NCBI GenBank assembly: GCA_001953115.1
Contig: LSSL01001231.1
Span: forward strand, 1 to 22,823
Source: Smittium mucronatum
Taxonomy: Eukaryota; Kickxellomycota; Harpellomycetes; Harpellales; Legeriomycetaceae
Direction: 5' to 3'
DNA length: 22,823 bases
Shown here: piece by piece, positions 11,771 to 22,305 of the stretch
How the letters are laid out: each line of letters begins with the position of its first letter
Position numbering within the stretch: position 1 is the first letter of the stretch
Program-made: the position numbers and the translations under genes
The notes under the pieces: model-generated
The model's input: the letters and a program-made list of their open reading frames with translations, nothing else
Database searches by the model: none
Told to the model about the DNA's origin: nothing

Positions 11771-12260
11771 CAGAATGTTCCGAGCTAATTCATGTGGCCT
11801 AGCGCCAGAGTGGTAATCATCACTTTTGTGGTTTTCTCGGCATTCTCCCGTTGCGGTTATATCAACTTGTGACACCAGCGCTCCTTCTATAGACTGAGTT
11901 TTATGCTGCTTTTAAGAGTTGGTATTGCACATTATTAAATACGAATCACAAGCTAGTTGATCGGATAGTCCGTGCCAGTAGCTTATCTACCTAGATGTAA
12001 TATGATTGATTTTTAATCGAGACTTTGTTCAAAAGCCGATTGCTAAAATGTATGGAAAAAGCTGTTGAATTTATGAATAGCCAATGGTGCGTATCAGGGA
12101 CCATTAATAACAATAAAAACAAGGTTGCCAACGCTTTATTTGCAGCGTATGGATTTTTAAAACAGGCTGATGTGCTAAGTGGCCCAACTTCAAAACAAGG
12201 CTAGTCGATTTAATAAAAAAAACCCGGTCATTGCAAAAAAGTCCACCTGGGTATCTGGGA
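11771..12260. other. GC-richer unassigned block left of the gap
   Basis: Composition rises sharply here and matches the LINE segment on the other side of the N gap, so it may be the 5' part of the same or another element. One plus frame is open from 12001 to a TAG at 12202-12204, with a Met at 12052 and segments such as NKVANALFAAYGFLKQAD. I do not recognise it. Other frames are full of stops. It is best read as decayed element sequence of unknown type. Confidence 0.35.
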
Positions 12261-12764
12261 NNNNNNNNNNNNNNNNNNNNNNNNNNNNNNNNNNNNNNNN
12301 NNNNNNNNNNNNNNNNNNNNNNNNNNNNNNNNNNNNNNNNNNNNNNNNNNNNNNNNNNNNNNNNNNNNNNNNNNNNNNNNNNNNNNNNNNNNNNNNNNNN
12401 NNNNNNNNNNNNNNNNNNNNNNNNNNNNNNNNNNNNNNNNNNNNNNNNNNNNNNNNNNNNNNNNNNNNNNNNNNNNNNNNNNNNNNNNNNNNNNNNNNNN
12501 NNNNNNNNNNNNNNNNNNNNNNNNNNNNNNNNNNNNNNNNNNNNNNNNNNNNNNNNNNNNNNNNNNNNNNNNNNNNNNNNNNNNNNNNNNNNNNNNNNNN
12601 NNNNNNNNNNNNNNNNNNNNNNNNNNNNNNNNNNNNNNNNNNNNNNNNNNNNNNNNNNNNNNNNNNNNNNNNNNNNNNNNNNNNNNNNNNNNNNNNNNNN
12701 NNNNNNNNNNNNNNNNNNNNNNNNNNNNNNNNNNNNNNNNNNNNNNNNNNNNNNNNNNNNNNNN
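12261..12764. other. assembly gap (504 N)
   Basis: This is an unsequenced run of N. Open frames that appear to cross it are artefacts of the N translation. It probably hides part of the LINE, since GC-richer sequence flanks both sides. Confidence 0.99.
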
Positions 12765-12766
12765 AA

Positions 12767-13156
12767 AAAAATGAAGCTGGGAAAACTATATATCATTGGA
12801 CGAAAGAAAATAATCGATCCAAAATACACCACTGGGCCCAGGATCGAAAAATAAATAATAATAAAAACTGGATCGACCTCATGGCCATGCACCTTGAGAT
12901 GAGATTGGGATTCCAAGACATTTGAAAAATGCGAATGGGTAGCTTTTGGACCGTACAGAGACTGGAAAACTCAAAAATCGTCTCGGAAAAATTTTAATAT
13001 TTTTGTCTCCGCTGCAGTCTGCATGCACCAGAGACTGTTGACCACATACTTCTCGACTGCAACCGATGGCATTCGATCAGATCACAAACAATCGGACGGT
13101 TTCTGACCGCACCGATCGGGAATTTCCGAGAAAATGATTTTTTTCTCAGCCAATGA
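12767..13156 (+). pseudogene. LINE ORF2 C-terminus with CCHC zinc knuckle, two stops
   Basis: A single plus frame runs from 12767 to a TGA at 13154-13156, broken only by TGA at 12923 and TAA at 12995. It encodes the C-x2-C-x9-H-x4-C knuckle typical of the C-terminus of many LINE ORF2 proteins: Cys codons at 13004 and 13013, His at 13043, Cys at 13058, in the context PETVDHILLDCNRW. This module normally follows the reverse transcriptase and takes part in binding nucleic acid. The upstream residues (WIDLMAMHLEMRLGF, then KMRMGSF) sit where such proteins have the helical region before the knuckle. Two stops make it non-functional as read. Confidence 0.7.
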
Positions 13157-13459
13157 ATTTCGGTTGGAAATAGTTGGCAAACTTCTTGGGATGTAGTCTA
13201 AAAAATCTTTAAACCAGCTTCGTGCTGGCACCGCCGGTCCGAATTTCGAGTTGGAGACAGCTGGATTTTTGGATGGCATCCGTGTTGCCAGATCACTTTT
13301 ACTAAAAGGTATAAGTGAATCGCCAGCCCCCTTGAACCAATTCCCAGTGGGTATGGAGCTGCTAGAGCGGCGGAGGGGTGTACGATGAGATACTTTTCGA
13401 AAGTTTTTCATTTTTTTAAACTTTTTAAAAAATATTTTGTACAATTTTTATATTGTTTA

Positions 13460-13465
13460 AATAAA
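13460..13465 (+). terminator. LINE poly(A) signal
   Basis: AATAAA lies nine bases before the A17 tail of the LINE, so it is very likely the signal used to end the element's transcript. Confidence 0.65.
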
Positions 13466-13492
13466 CACACCGTGAAAAAAAAAAAAAAAAAT

Positions 13493-13506
13493 AGAGAGAG
13501 AGAGAG
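13493..13506 (+). repeat. (AG)7 microsatellite at the LINE 3' junction
   Basis: Seven AG units begin two bases after the poly(A) tail. It may have existed before insertion or have grown from the tail junction. Confidence 0.8.
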
Positions 13507-15068
13507 AAAGACTGTTTTCAATTTTTTTAATACAAATCTCCTCATAATAAATCTAGTATATTAAAATGAAATATGAAAAGTATTTTTACTCATAAATAAT
13601 ATTTTATATTTTATATTTTACAGAATCACCCTCGTAATTAAAAATATATAAATAAATATTAAAAATTCGATGTTTAGTATAAGCTCTTAGACATAATTAT
13701 TTGGATAAGAAACGAATTTTTGTCTCTTTTTTTATTAAAATCACATATATATTAATCATCAAAAAAAAAAGTGATTCCCGTGAATTTTCTATTCTCATGT
13801 TTTAAAAGAATAAATATCTTCCTCTTATAGAAAAAAATCTAATATTTTTTATATAATAAAATAATTCTGAAGCCCCAATTAGTTTCAAATTTCTTTATTT
13901 ATATACAATAAATCAGTTATAAACATAATATTTAATAGTAGTTTTTTTTAATATTAAAATAATATGTAAAAAATTTTTACTCTTGAGCTAATATAAAAAA
14001 TTTTAAAACTTTCTTTGGGTTTATATTACAAATATGAAAAAATCTTAATCGACCTATTTAATAATTGATAAATTTACGTATTTACTGCATTATCACTGAT
14101 GAATAAAACACTACCATTAATTTGTGGTCACGGTTGAAATTTTAAAATTAAATTATACAATTGTATATTGAGAAAAGGATTTATGAAATAAAAAAATTTC
14201 CCCTACTTTTCTAACTTTAAAAAATTTATAATTACCATCTATTCATCTTGAATATATGGTAAAAATAGGCAAGGGAAACTTTCCAATTGTATAAATAAAG
14301 TTTAGGATTTAACACAAGTAACATCTTGAAATTAATTTCATTTTTTATAATTTTTTTTTGCTAATTAATTTTTTATTAATATTGATCCATTTGAAGTAAA
14401 TTAATATATATATAACCACCCATAAATTTATCCTGTTTCCCCAATATCTAAATATTGATTAAAATTTCCCAAGGGATCTATTTTTGTTTTAATGGGTTTT
14501 TTTATTGAATATTAGTTTAATTCAGAGATTTTAAGTTAAATTTTAATAATAGATTTTTCGAATTTAAAACCAAATTCGTTTTTAACTTTCTATTTTTGAT
14601 TTTGAATGAGAACTAAAAAAATATTAAACTTTTATATTAATTCTTCAAAGTAAAACCAATAATAATTTCTCCTCATTGCTAGTGGGAAGCCTGATATATT
14701 TTAATTTATAAAAAAAAAAAGAATATTCTTTTGAAATAATATATGATTTCTGATTTTGGACATAAAAATATTCAAGTTTTTTTTAAAACTTTTTATTCAA
14801 GAAACATATATATACCTTAAGTTATTGAATAATTTTTTTCATGAGTTGTTTAAAAAAATATCCCTTTTTGGTAATATTTTTGGAAATTAATAACTGAATT
14901 ATGGGAAAACCTTTTATGTGAAAAATAATGTGTGTTATTTTTGTATTTAACTATTTTAATCCCGATGATTGTGAAGTAATTTTTAAGTTAGTTTTTATTT
15001 ACTAAATATTTAAATATTTAAAACTTTATACTAAGCTTAAATCAAAAAAATTTAACCCCTATTTTTTT
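13507..15068. other. AT-rich gene-free region
   Basis: Stops occur in all frames and A/T runs dominate. No RNA gene, repeat family or exon is recognisable. Confidence 0.65.
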
Positions 15069-15095
15069 CTATTTATATCCCTAGAATATAAATAG
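15069..15095. repeat. 10-bp perfect hairpin at the island edge
   Basis: CTATTTATAT (15069-15078) and ATATAAATAG (15086-15095) form a perfect 10-bp stem with a seven-base loop. It spans the stop of the minus-strand remnant, exactly where GC-richer sequence gives way to AT-rich DNA. Confidence 0.55.
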
Positions 15096-15599
15096 TGTCA
15101 GAAGCGTAATTCCTATACCAATTATAATGATACAAGTATTCACTCCTAAACTGTTGCTGTGTGGCTAAATGAGAGGCAAAACTGAGCGCACTATTACTAG
15201 TACACTTTGCGACCTCACCCAGTAGAGACTTTATGGCAGGTATTTCTCTCTTACTCCATCTATCCACACTTTGCCCGTTGCTCCCTGTACTGATAGCACT
15301 AAGTTTTTTTACAGCCCCACGGTAGTAATAATAGGTGAGAATCTTACCGGGGGGTTGGGACCAGAACTTAACTAAAGTGCCAGTAAAGAAGATACAAGAT
15401 CTTCCATAACTGGTCACCCCACCAATTTGACCGATGTTTTTAATTCTTCAATCAGTTTGAGAGCTTCAATAGAGATCGATGCCGAAGCAACAATATCCCT
15501 ACCTTCTGTGACCTCCAGTCAAGCGTCCATCTCCGGAGCAAACCCATGAGGGTAAACACCAGACTCGACAAACTCATGGTTGCGCGTAACCATGACCAT
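15073..15599 (-). pseudogene. broken reading frame, about 175 codons, unknown family
   Basis: On the minus strand a frame starts at ATG 15599 (MVMVTRNHEFVESGVYPHGF...), meets a TGA as codon 27 (15521-15519) and reads on through DIVASASISIEALKLIEEL. It then meets a TGA at 15416-15414. A shift of one base in a run of four C/G at about 15417-15420 continues into a frame open to 15073, with segments VKFWSQPPGKILTYYYY and ALSFASHLATQQQFRSEYLY. Residue make-up is balanced and unlike the low-complexity translations of the surrounding AT-rich DNA, so it was probably coding once. I recognise no family. Options are a retroelement structural protein, a retro-copied host gene, or an old integrated viral-type gene; the sequence does not decide. 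The stop at 15073 may be a truncation. Confidence 0.45.
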
Positions 15600-15900
15600 A
15601 GAAATATTCAAAATAATTCCTCACTGAGCAAAATGAAACTAACTAAACTATAAACCGGACTTACTGCCAATGATCACAATCCACGAAAGTAATAAACCAA
15701 GAAATCAATAACTAACCAAACACTGGTAGAACTAACAAGAATAATATAAAAATAAATGTATTCAAACTAGGGCAAAAAAAACTAACTTTACTATAACTAA
15801 ACAATAAAGTGAATAAAATAATCATTGAGCGTGCTAAGACTCGCAGATCATAAAGAGGGCGTAGCTTTACCTAAGACGAAAATTCGTGTCCTAAAACTTT
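15600..15900 (-). other. leader-like part of the 15 kb island
   Basis: This lies upstream, in minus orientation, of the broken frame. The first 200 nt are A-rich on the plus strand and have no long frame. The far end (15815-15895) is GC-richer and holds a short imperfect inverted repeat around 15878-15893 (GACGAAAATTCGTGTC). It may be the 5' untranslated end of whatever inserted here. No promoter motif is clear. Confidence 0.3.
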
Positions 15901-18900
15901 AATAGGCTATTTAATTTATTAATAAAGCCCATATTAAAATAGCTATGGGATACATTAATGATTATAAACTGAAAAATGCTTCTATTTTTATCGATAAATC
16001 TGAAAAATATATTTAATTTGATTTTTTTTAGAAAATAACGCAAATAAAACTCTCTCTGAATTAAAATAAATAATTAAAAAAAATAAAAATAAAACTAAAA
16101 AATAATCATAGTCGTAATCGCAATAATAAAAAAACGAGATAATATTAAAATAAGATTTAAACATGACAATTTGTTACGTTATAATCTCAAGTAGATTTGG
16201 TTCACAGTTTCCAAGTATTTAGCTATCAAGGTTTTCATTAATTTCGAAATTTGTATAAATAAAACGTATAATTTACAAATGAACCAAATGATCTAAGAAA
16301 AAAACATAAAAAAATAAAGCACATTTTAGAACTATTTTTTTAATATTTTTGTTAAAAAATATTTATATGTAAAAAGACTTGCATTTCCTCATGTTTTAAA
16401 AATTTATTTTTATATTTATCAAATTGAAAAAATAATTTAATAAAATTTTTAGGTTGATAAAAATAAATATATTCGAATAATATATTTAAATATATATATA
16501 TATATACATATACTGGAAGTACCAATGATAAAATTTCAATATCTGAGAACAAAAATGGAATAAGTATTATTATTAGAATGTATATAATCATAAATTTTAT
16601 TTTATCATAATATGATTAAAACCAATTTTTTCGATATTATAACTCTTTTTAAAATTGATATTGATATCATTTTTTCCTACTTATTTTTTATAATACATTA
16701 AAAAAATATGAATTTTATTTTATTATTTTATTATTTTTTCAATAATTTTTAATGGAAAATAAAATTTCACAATTTTTAATAATAAAAAGTCCACTTGATT
16801 TCATTTTTTTCTCAAATATAAATCAAAATTTTCATATTACTTTCATCATATGATTTGTAAATTTAATAGATGTTTCATATCAAATGGATCCCTTTTCAAG
16901 TTTTTATACACATATAAACGCGATAATTATATATATATTCGATTAGTTGATAAATTTATTTGTAAAATCTTGAGAATTATATGGAAATGATGATTTTAGA
17001 TTTATTCCAGTTTTAAAAAAATAGAGTTCGATAATTGATTATATACTAAATGTGATATTTAAAAAATATAGCCCAACAATTAATTATATACTGAATGCGA
17101 TAGTTATAGAATAGATTTATATTTTTGTCAACCTATTAATTTCCATCAAATTTAAAATCATTGATTTACTAAAAAAAAATTATGTTGTTTATTATAAATC
17201 ATGATTTAAAAAAATAATATGCTGTACTTTGTGTTGTAAATTAATTTTTATTTTCTGCTATTAGAATCTCATAATTTGAAGAATTTTGAAATTAAAATCG
17301 AGTATTTTTTTAGCGAGGTATCTGATTTAATTTGAAAAATTATTTTTTTTTATTTTATTTTTTGGAGTAAATATTACACTTTTTCTGCCAGCAAGTCTTT
17401 TGATAAAAGTAGCAATCAAGTTATTTGATAAATTTAATTTCCTTTAAAATCATAAAAAGTAATGTATAATATATATATATATATTATTGTTTTGAAGAAA
17501 AAGAATAATAAAAGCGGATATTTATCTGGATTAAATATGATTGCGGGCCAGATTTTTTGATCAATTTTTTTTTAAAGAAGATATTTCGGTAGACAAATAT
17601 TATTTTCTTTTTAAGAAATTGAACGCAAAAAGGATAAATTGATGTTGTTATTTTTATCTCCTCTGACTCCATGATTCACATCAATGATATATAGTATATT
17701 AAATGAAGTGTTTGTATTATATATATCCAATTAATCTTTTATTGTTTTTTTTTTTTATCAAGTTTTTTTGCGCTTTTAATAAAAAAGAAAGTTGATTAAA
17801 AAATTGGGAGCTATATAATATTGAGAAGAATAGTTTTAAAAATAGTTTTTTTTTTTTTAATTTGGATTTTTCATATATTGTGATAAATAATAATGTAGTA
17901 TAAATTTTTATAGAATCATGAATATATATTAACATATGATTCTTAAAAAAAAAAAAAATCTAAAAAGGGAAATATTCAGATATAAAAGGAAAAATGATGG
18001 AGATGTGTTTAAGTATTTTAAATATAGGTATTTTTCTTGCGATTTGTATATATTATAGATTAGTTTGAATCTTTTAATGTAAAATGATTGGTAAAAAACA
18101 ATAACACGCGTTTTTTTTTTTTTTTCGAAATTTACAAACATTTAAAGAAATATATTAAGTAAAAAGCAAAAAAAAAATAATCTGTTTATGAACATAAAGG
18201 GCACTTGGTGTGCTTTATTGAAAAAAAAAACACTATTAATAATACTAGAATTATCATTGAAATTTCTTTTATATTAATATTGTATACTACAAAGGGATTG
18301 ATACAAATACTTTATTATTTTTGCATTATAAGATTTATTTTAAATTAGGAAAATTTCGGAAAAGACTTAGTATTAAGGGTATTGGTTATTTCGTTAATGT
18401 TAATATTCAGCAATCGGGTAACAAGTGAATTTAGGAAATATAGATGTTAAGATATTTTAAATTTTAAGGTTACCAACAGAAGTAATTTTTTACTTGATAA
18501 TTATAAAGGATTAAATTTTTAATTATAATTCTCTTTAAAATTTTTTAAATATATTTTATTTTATTTTTTTCAATAATATATGGATTTTATAAAAGCTTTA
18601 AAAGCCAAAGAATTGAAATTATAATTTTAAAAAAACGAAATTAAAAGCTAAAAACAAATATCAAGGGAGCATAAATGAGAATTTTTATCACTATTTTACA
18701 TGTAATTATTAATAATAAACTGGTATTTCTATCTTTTTTTTTTTTTTTGTGGAAAGTTTATTAAAAACTTTAATATATAGAAACAGCTTATAATTACAAT
18801 TAAAGGCAATATGATATGGAAGTTTATTAGGAGATTAAAATCAATATAAAGAGATCATTTAAAAGAATAGGATACAATAATATGTAGCCAAATTGAAATT

Positions 18901-19300
18901 GAAATTGAAAAAAGGGTAAGTATTCAAAAGAATTCAACTTATTGGAATGTTAAAATTAATGTAAAACTTTTTGATGGATAAATGTATTTATAGTGTAATT
19001 TTATTGATTGATATTGTAAAATCCAGTAAATTGTAATATTTATATGGGGAAAGAGCTAAATCCACGTAAATTAAGTTTATATTATCTTTTTATTTTAATC
19101 GAGATGGAATAAAGAAAAGAAATTTTAGCGTTTTTTTTTTTAATCAACTATGCTTTTTCTTTCTTTTTTTCTAGAAAAAAAAAACGGAATCAGCTAATAG
19201 TACATTATTGAGTGGTATGTGCGTGATGTAAAAGAAAAGAATAGGGGTTAATTGGAAAAAAACAAAAAAGTAATTTAGAAATAAAACCATAAAGATATCT
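15901..19300. other. AT-rich gene-free region with microsatellites
   Basis: No supportable gene. Open minus frames of 62-79 codons (16591-16352, 17672-17484, 17935-17717, 18141-17929) translate to F/I/K/Y-rich low complexity and are best treated as chance. It contains (AT)n runs at about 16491-16506 and 17466-17485, a 45-bp tandem duplication near 17017-17106, and a three-fold hexamer (AATTGA) at 18891-18910. Confidence 0.6.
17017..17106 (+). repeat. two-copy 45-bp tandem duplication
   Basis: The segment around 17041 (ATATACTAAATGTGATA) recurs 45 bases later at 17086 (ATATACTGAATGCGATA) with similar flanks. The copies differ at several positions, so the duplication is not recent. Confidence 0.5.
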
Positions 19301-19854
19301 TTTGTTTTTAATACAGGGAAAGAGTATTTATTTAGAGAAAAAGTTGCACGTGTAGGAGATACTGTATAAAGCTAGTTTATTTTATTTTTTTTGAGGGGGA
19401 AGGTATGGTTGATATGTAGAGACCTTATCAAGGACATAAAAAAGAAAAGAAAAAACGGGCAGCCTTTTAAAAGAGAAATCTAAACCAGTAAATCTAAAAC
19501 TTCATGATTTAGAAAAAAGAGGGGAATAAGGAAAGTCTACAGGGGCGAAGTATGGGTCGTTTAAGGGATTTGTAATTATGGTAATTGGGGATAAAATTAA
19601 TTAATGATGATATGACTTGCGGTTTTAGTAAACAGGAAGTATCGAGTTTATGAAAGAACTGTATTTGGTGGTGGATAGGGGGAAGGTTGGATGAGATTAT
19701 AGGGACGATAATTCTAATAATGCTGTGGACGTCTGCATTGCATTGAAGGCTAGATTAAATGAAACGAACGGCTATAAGTAATATTTAGTCATCAGATTTA
19801 GGGATTTTTCAAAAGGAGTTTTGTAGGCGAATTTATATAAACAAGTTAGATGGA

Positions 19855-19890
19855 GGCGGTGGCAGCTCAATCGGAAAGAACACGGGACTT
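19855..19890 (+). other. tRNA 5'-half-like sequence
   Basis: GGCGGTG is followed by GC, then GCTC-AATCGGAAA-GAAC, which resembles a D-arm with an A-box-like core, then CGGGA and CTTTTTT where an anticodon stem and loop would be. After that only a T run follows: no matching anticodon 3' strand, no T-arm and no CACCGCC acceptor end. It could be a tRNA-Lys-like remnant, the head of a SINE, or chance. Confidence 0.2.
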
Positions 19891-20154
19891 TTTTTTTTTG
19901 TATCACGGAATTTTATTGTAATAAAAAAATAGTGGTATTTTGAAAATTAATGTCAATTAGACACGGATATAGCGACTAGTTTTATTTTTTTGACAAATAA
20001 ATACGCTTAAACAAAAATTAGTGCAAATGGACAGTATTTCCAATACAATTATGAAAGGCAGAAAGAGTGTAGATGGTTGGTTAAATATGAATGAGATCAC
20101 GAACATTGCTTTGAATATAGGAAGTTAAGAACCCTAACCAGTGATTAATTTGAA

Positions 20155-20371
20155 TTACTAACGTTTTTCTAAAGAGAATTAGGATTATTAATGTTTTTTT
20201 TAAAGAGAATTAGGATTATTAATGTTTTTTTTAAAGAGTATTGGAATTGTTAATGTTTTTTTTAAAGAGTATTGGAATTGTTAATGTTTTTTTTAAAGAG
20301 TATTGGAATTGTTAATGTTTTTTTTAAAGAGTATTTGAATTATTAATGTTTTTTTTAAAGATTATTGGAAT
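20155..20371 (+). repeat. 31-bp tandem array, seven copies
   Basis: The motif AAAGAG/T recurs at 20171, 20202, 20233, 20264, 20295, 20326 and 20357, exactly 31 bases apart each time. Each unit has a T8 tract (T5 in the first), then AAAGAG, a variable AATTAGGATT or TATTGGAATT, then ATTAATG or GTTAATG. Middle copies are almost identical and the outer copies diverge, as expected for an array growing by slippage or unequal exchange. Confidence 0.9.
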
Positions 20372-22305
20372 GTTTCCACTTTGAGTGGATATTAGATTTT
20401 AGTTTGAGAAACAATGTATATTGTTTCCATCTCTTGTCTAAAATTGCAAAACGCGAGCATCTTTATCGAAAATAACGCACATCATTATGAAGCAAAACAA
20501 AGACAAATAGTATTAAAGTACCTGAAAATAAAATCTCTTGCTATTTTTTTCAAGAGCAAGAGCATGAAAAAGCTTTGAATTTTAACACCAACCGGCAAAT
20601 TGGTAGTGGTGGTGATGGAGGGGGGGGGGGTGTTTTCAACAGCAGTAAGGAAGCTCGCATCGCGAGATGATCTCTAGCACTGGGGGGTTGGAATGTATTG
20701 TGCCAGTCGCAATTTACTGCGGAAAACTCGTAAAAAAAAAGAGGACCAGTAGTATTGTACAAGTTTTCGGGTGGCTTCCCAAACACAACAAAATAGGATA
20801 TTTACATGATTTCAAGTAAATTGCCGTATGGAGGGAAAGTCTGGATATGCCAATGAACGGTTGATTTGGGTAATGGAGGATAGCTGGTCTTTCCAACCGC
20901 GATCTGGGAATTGGAATGGAAAAAAAAAAAGAGGTATTGGATTATTTCGAGAGTTCCAAAGAGTATATCAAGTTTGGGGGCTGGTCACAAACTAGCTGCC
21001 CTTTTCTTGTTTTGTCCAACAGTTGGTGGGTCAGAGGAATGGTGCGGACGAGTTACACGTGTGTTTGGGAACAAGGGGCTGGGGGGGTTTTTTTTAAAAG
21101 TAGTTGCCATTGAACTCACCCAAAAAAGTGGGCTGTTTTTCCGTTCCTTTAAGGTTTGTTTGAAAGGATAGGAAATTGCCGTGATTTTCAGCGACTAGGA
21201 AAAAAGAAAAAGAAAAAAAGAGCCAACAATGGGCCTGGATTTCCACACAGCATGTATTGACTAATCGAGGTTACTAAACTCGACGGGTTTCCCCTGTAAT
21301 TATCAATGCGAGGGAGCGTGCTGTTAAGGCGATGGGTGGATATTGCAGGGTTGCGTATATCCAGTATTGGAAATAAATAGACGAGCACCAAAAGTTTGAT
21401 ATTGTGAGCATTAATTGGACATTTATTGGTCTAACGTGCTAGATTTCTTCTTGCAAACACTTTGCAACATTTAGATTGAGAGGGGGAGAGCAAGCAATGG
21501 AGGGTGTTGGTAAGTTTGATGACGCGCGATTGGTGCATTCAGTATTCACACTTCTGAGCATACGGGCCAAAAAAATGGTCCGTGGTCCGATTAAAAAGAG
21601 TAAAATAGGGCCACTGTGAATCTCTTCGAACGGCCTCCAGTTGGCTTTTTTGTTTAAATATTTATTTTCTCGGATTTATTGTTTGGCACCATTAAGGTTT
21701 CCTTTGCCTGCCCACTGAAGCGACACTATTGGCCGCACATGCACAACCCCTCAATTATCGTTATTGCAGTGTTCGATCAGATGGATTAATATCCCATTGG
21801 CAGAATCCAATTTCTCAAATATTGTTGGCTAGAAAATGAACGAAGTTGGAGGAAGAACAGGCAAATTGTATTTGGTGCTGACAAGAAATGGGCACGCTGG
21901 ATTTGCCAAGCAATGGAATAATGTGGCTTTATCTTTCCGCTGCTGAATGTGCAAAGCGAGAAAGAAAAAAAGAAGGGAGCATGTTTGTTTGTTGGTAATG
22001 GCCAAGAAAGGAAAATTGTATCCGAACTGCTTCTGCAGTCGAATATGCTATTCAGTGGAAAGACTCTTCTGCCGATTTGTCATACGATTTCCGAGTTTTT
22101 GTTTTAAAACTTTTTATTCTTGCATACTTTGTAAGCAAAAAGGACTAGATACCCCCCCCCCATCTTTTCCTTAATCTACTCGTATATTTTTACAAATTTG
22201 TAACTAAAAAAAGATAAAGAATTGTTCTGGAAAAAAAAAAAGAAAAAAGATAAATAGGCGCCGTATTTCTCACTAGGGATCTCTAAAATTGAAACTTTAT
22301 AGACA

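Larger units (their letters stand above)
12765..13491 (+). mobile_element. non-LTR retrotransposon (LINE) 3' end with poly(A) tail
   Basis: The order is a decayed C-terminal coding segment (12767-13156), about 300 nt of 3' untranslated sequence, AATAAA at 13460-13465, and a pure A17 tail at 13475-13491. That is the architecture of a polyadenylated non-LTR element inserted in plus orientation. The 5' part is lost in, or left of, the N gap. The untranslated region is shared with the minus-strand copy at 6096-6360 (about 74% over 171 gap-free bases) and, weakly, with 5183-5500. An (AG)7 microsatellite follows the tail directly. No reverse transcriptase domain is visible in the sequenced part, so the clade cannot be named. 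Confidence 0.75.
19301..22300. other. G-rich, C-poor region upstream of the 3' ORF
   Basis: No gene is supported; open frames up to 86 codons lack motifs. The plus strand is strongly skewed: 19501-19560 has 20 G and 5 C, and 19621-19680 has 20 G and 3 C. Composition becomes less AT-rich towards the right. It includes the 31-bp array, a G11 run at 20620-20630 and a C10 run at 22152-22161. It may be promoter or leader DNA of the gene starting at 22552, or old repeat. Confidence 0.45.

Noticed and set aside
11800..11890. Possible tRNA or structured RNA in the GC-richer block
   Set aside because: No consistent acceptor stem, no A-box/B-box pair and no cloverleaf could be drawn.
12104..12925. Long open frames across the N run
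   Set aside because: They are open only because N codons cannot be stops; the length is an artefact of the gap. Only the part right of 12765 is used.
6096..13491. Inverted LINE tails as ends of one composite or DNA transposon
   Set aside because: Each copy has its own poly(A) signal and oligo-A tail, with about 74% identity, which fits two independent LINE insertions.
16352..18141. Several 62-79 codon minus-strand frames with hydrophobic or lysine-rich translations
   Set aside because: Composition-driven low complexity; TM-like stretches follow automatically from T-rich codons.
20155..20371. CRISPR-like array
   Set aside because: Units are contiguous 31-bp tandem repeats without unique spacers, in a eukaryotic context with no cas genes.
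20550..21391. Overlapping 60-86 codon frames on both strands
   Set aside because: Mutually overlapping, no family motif, and several are translations of G or C runs.
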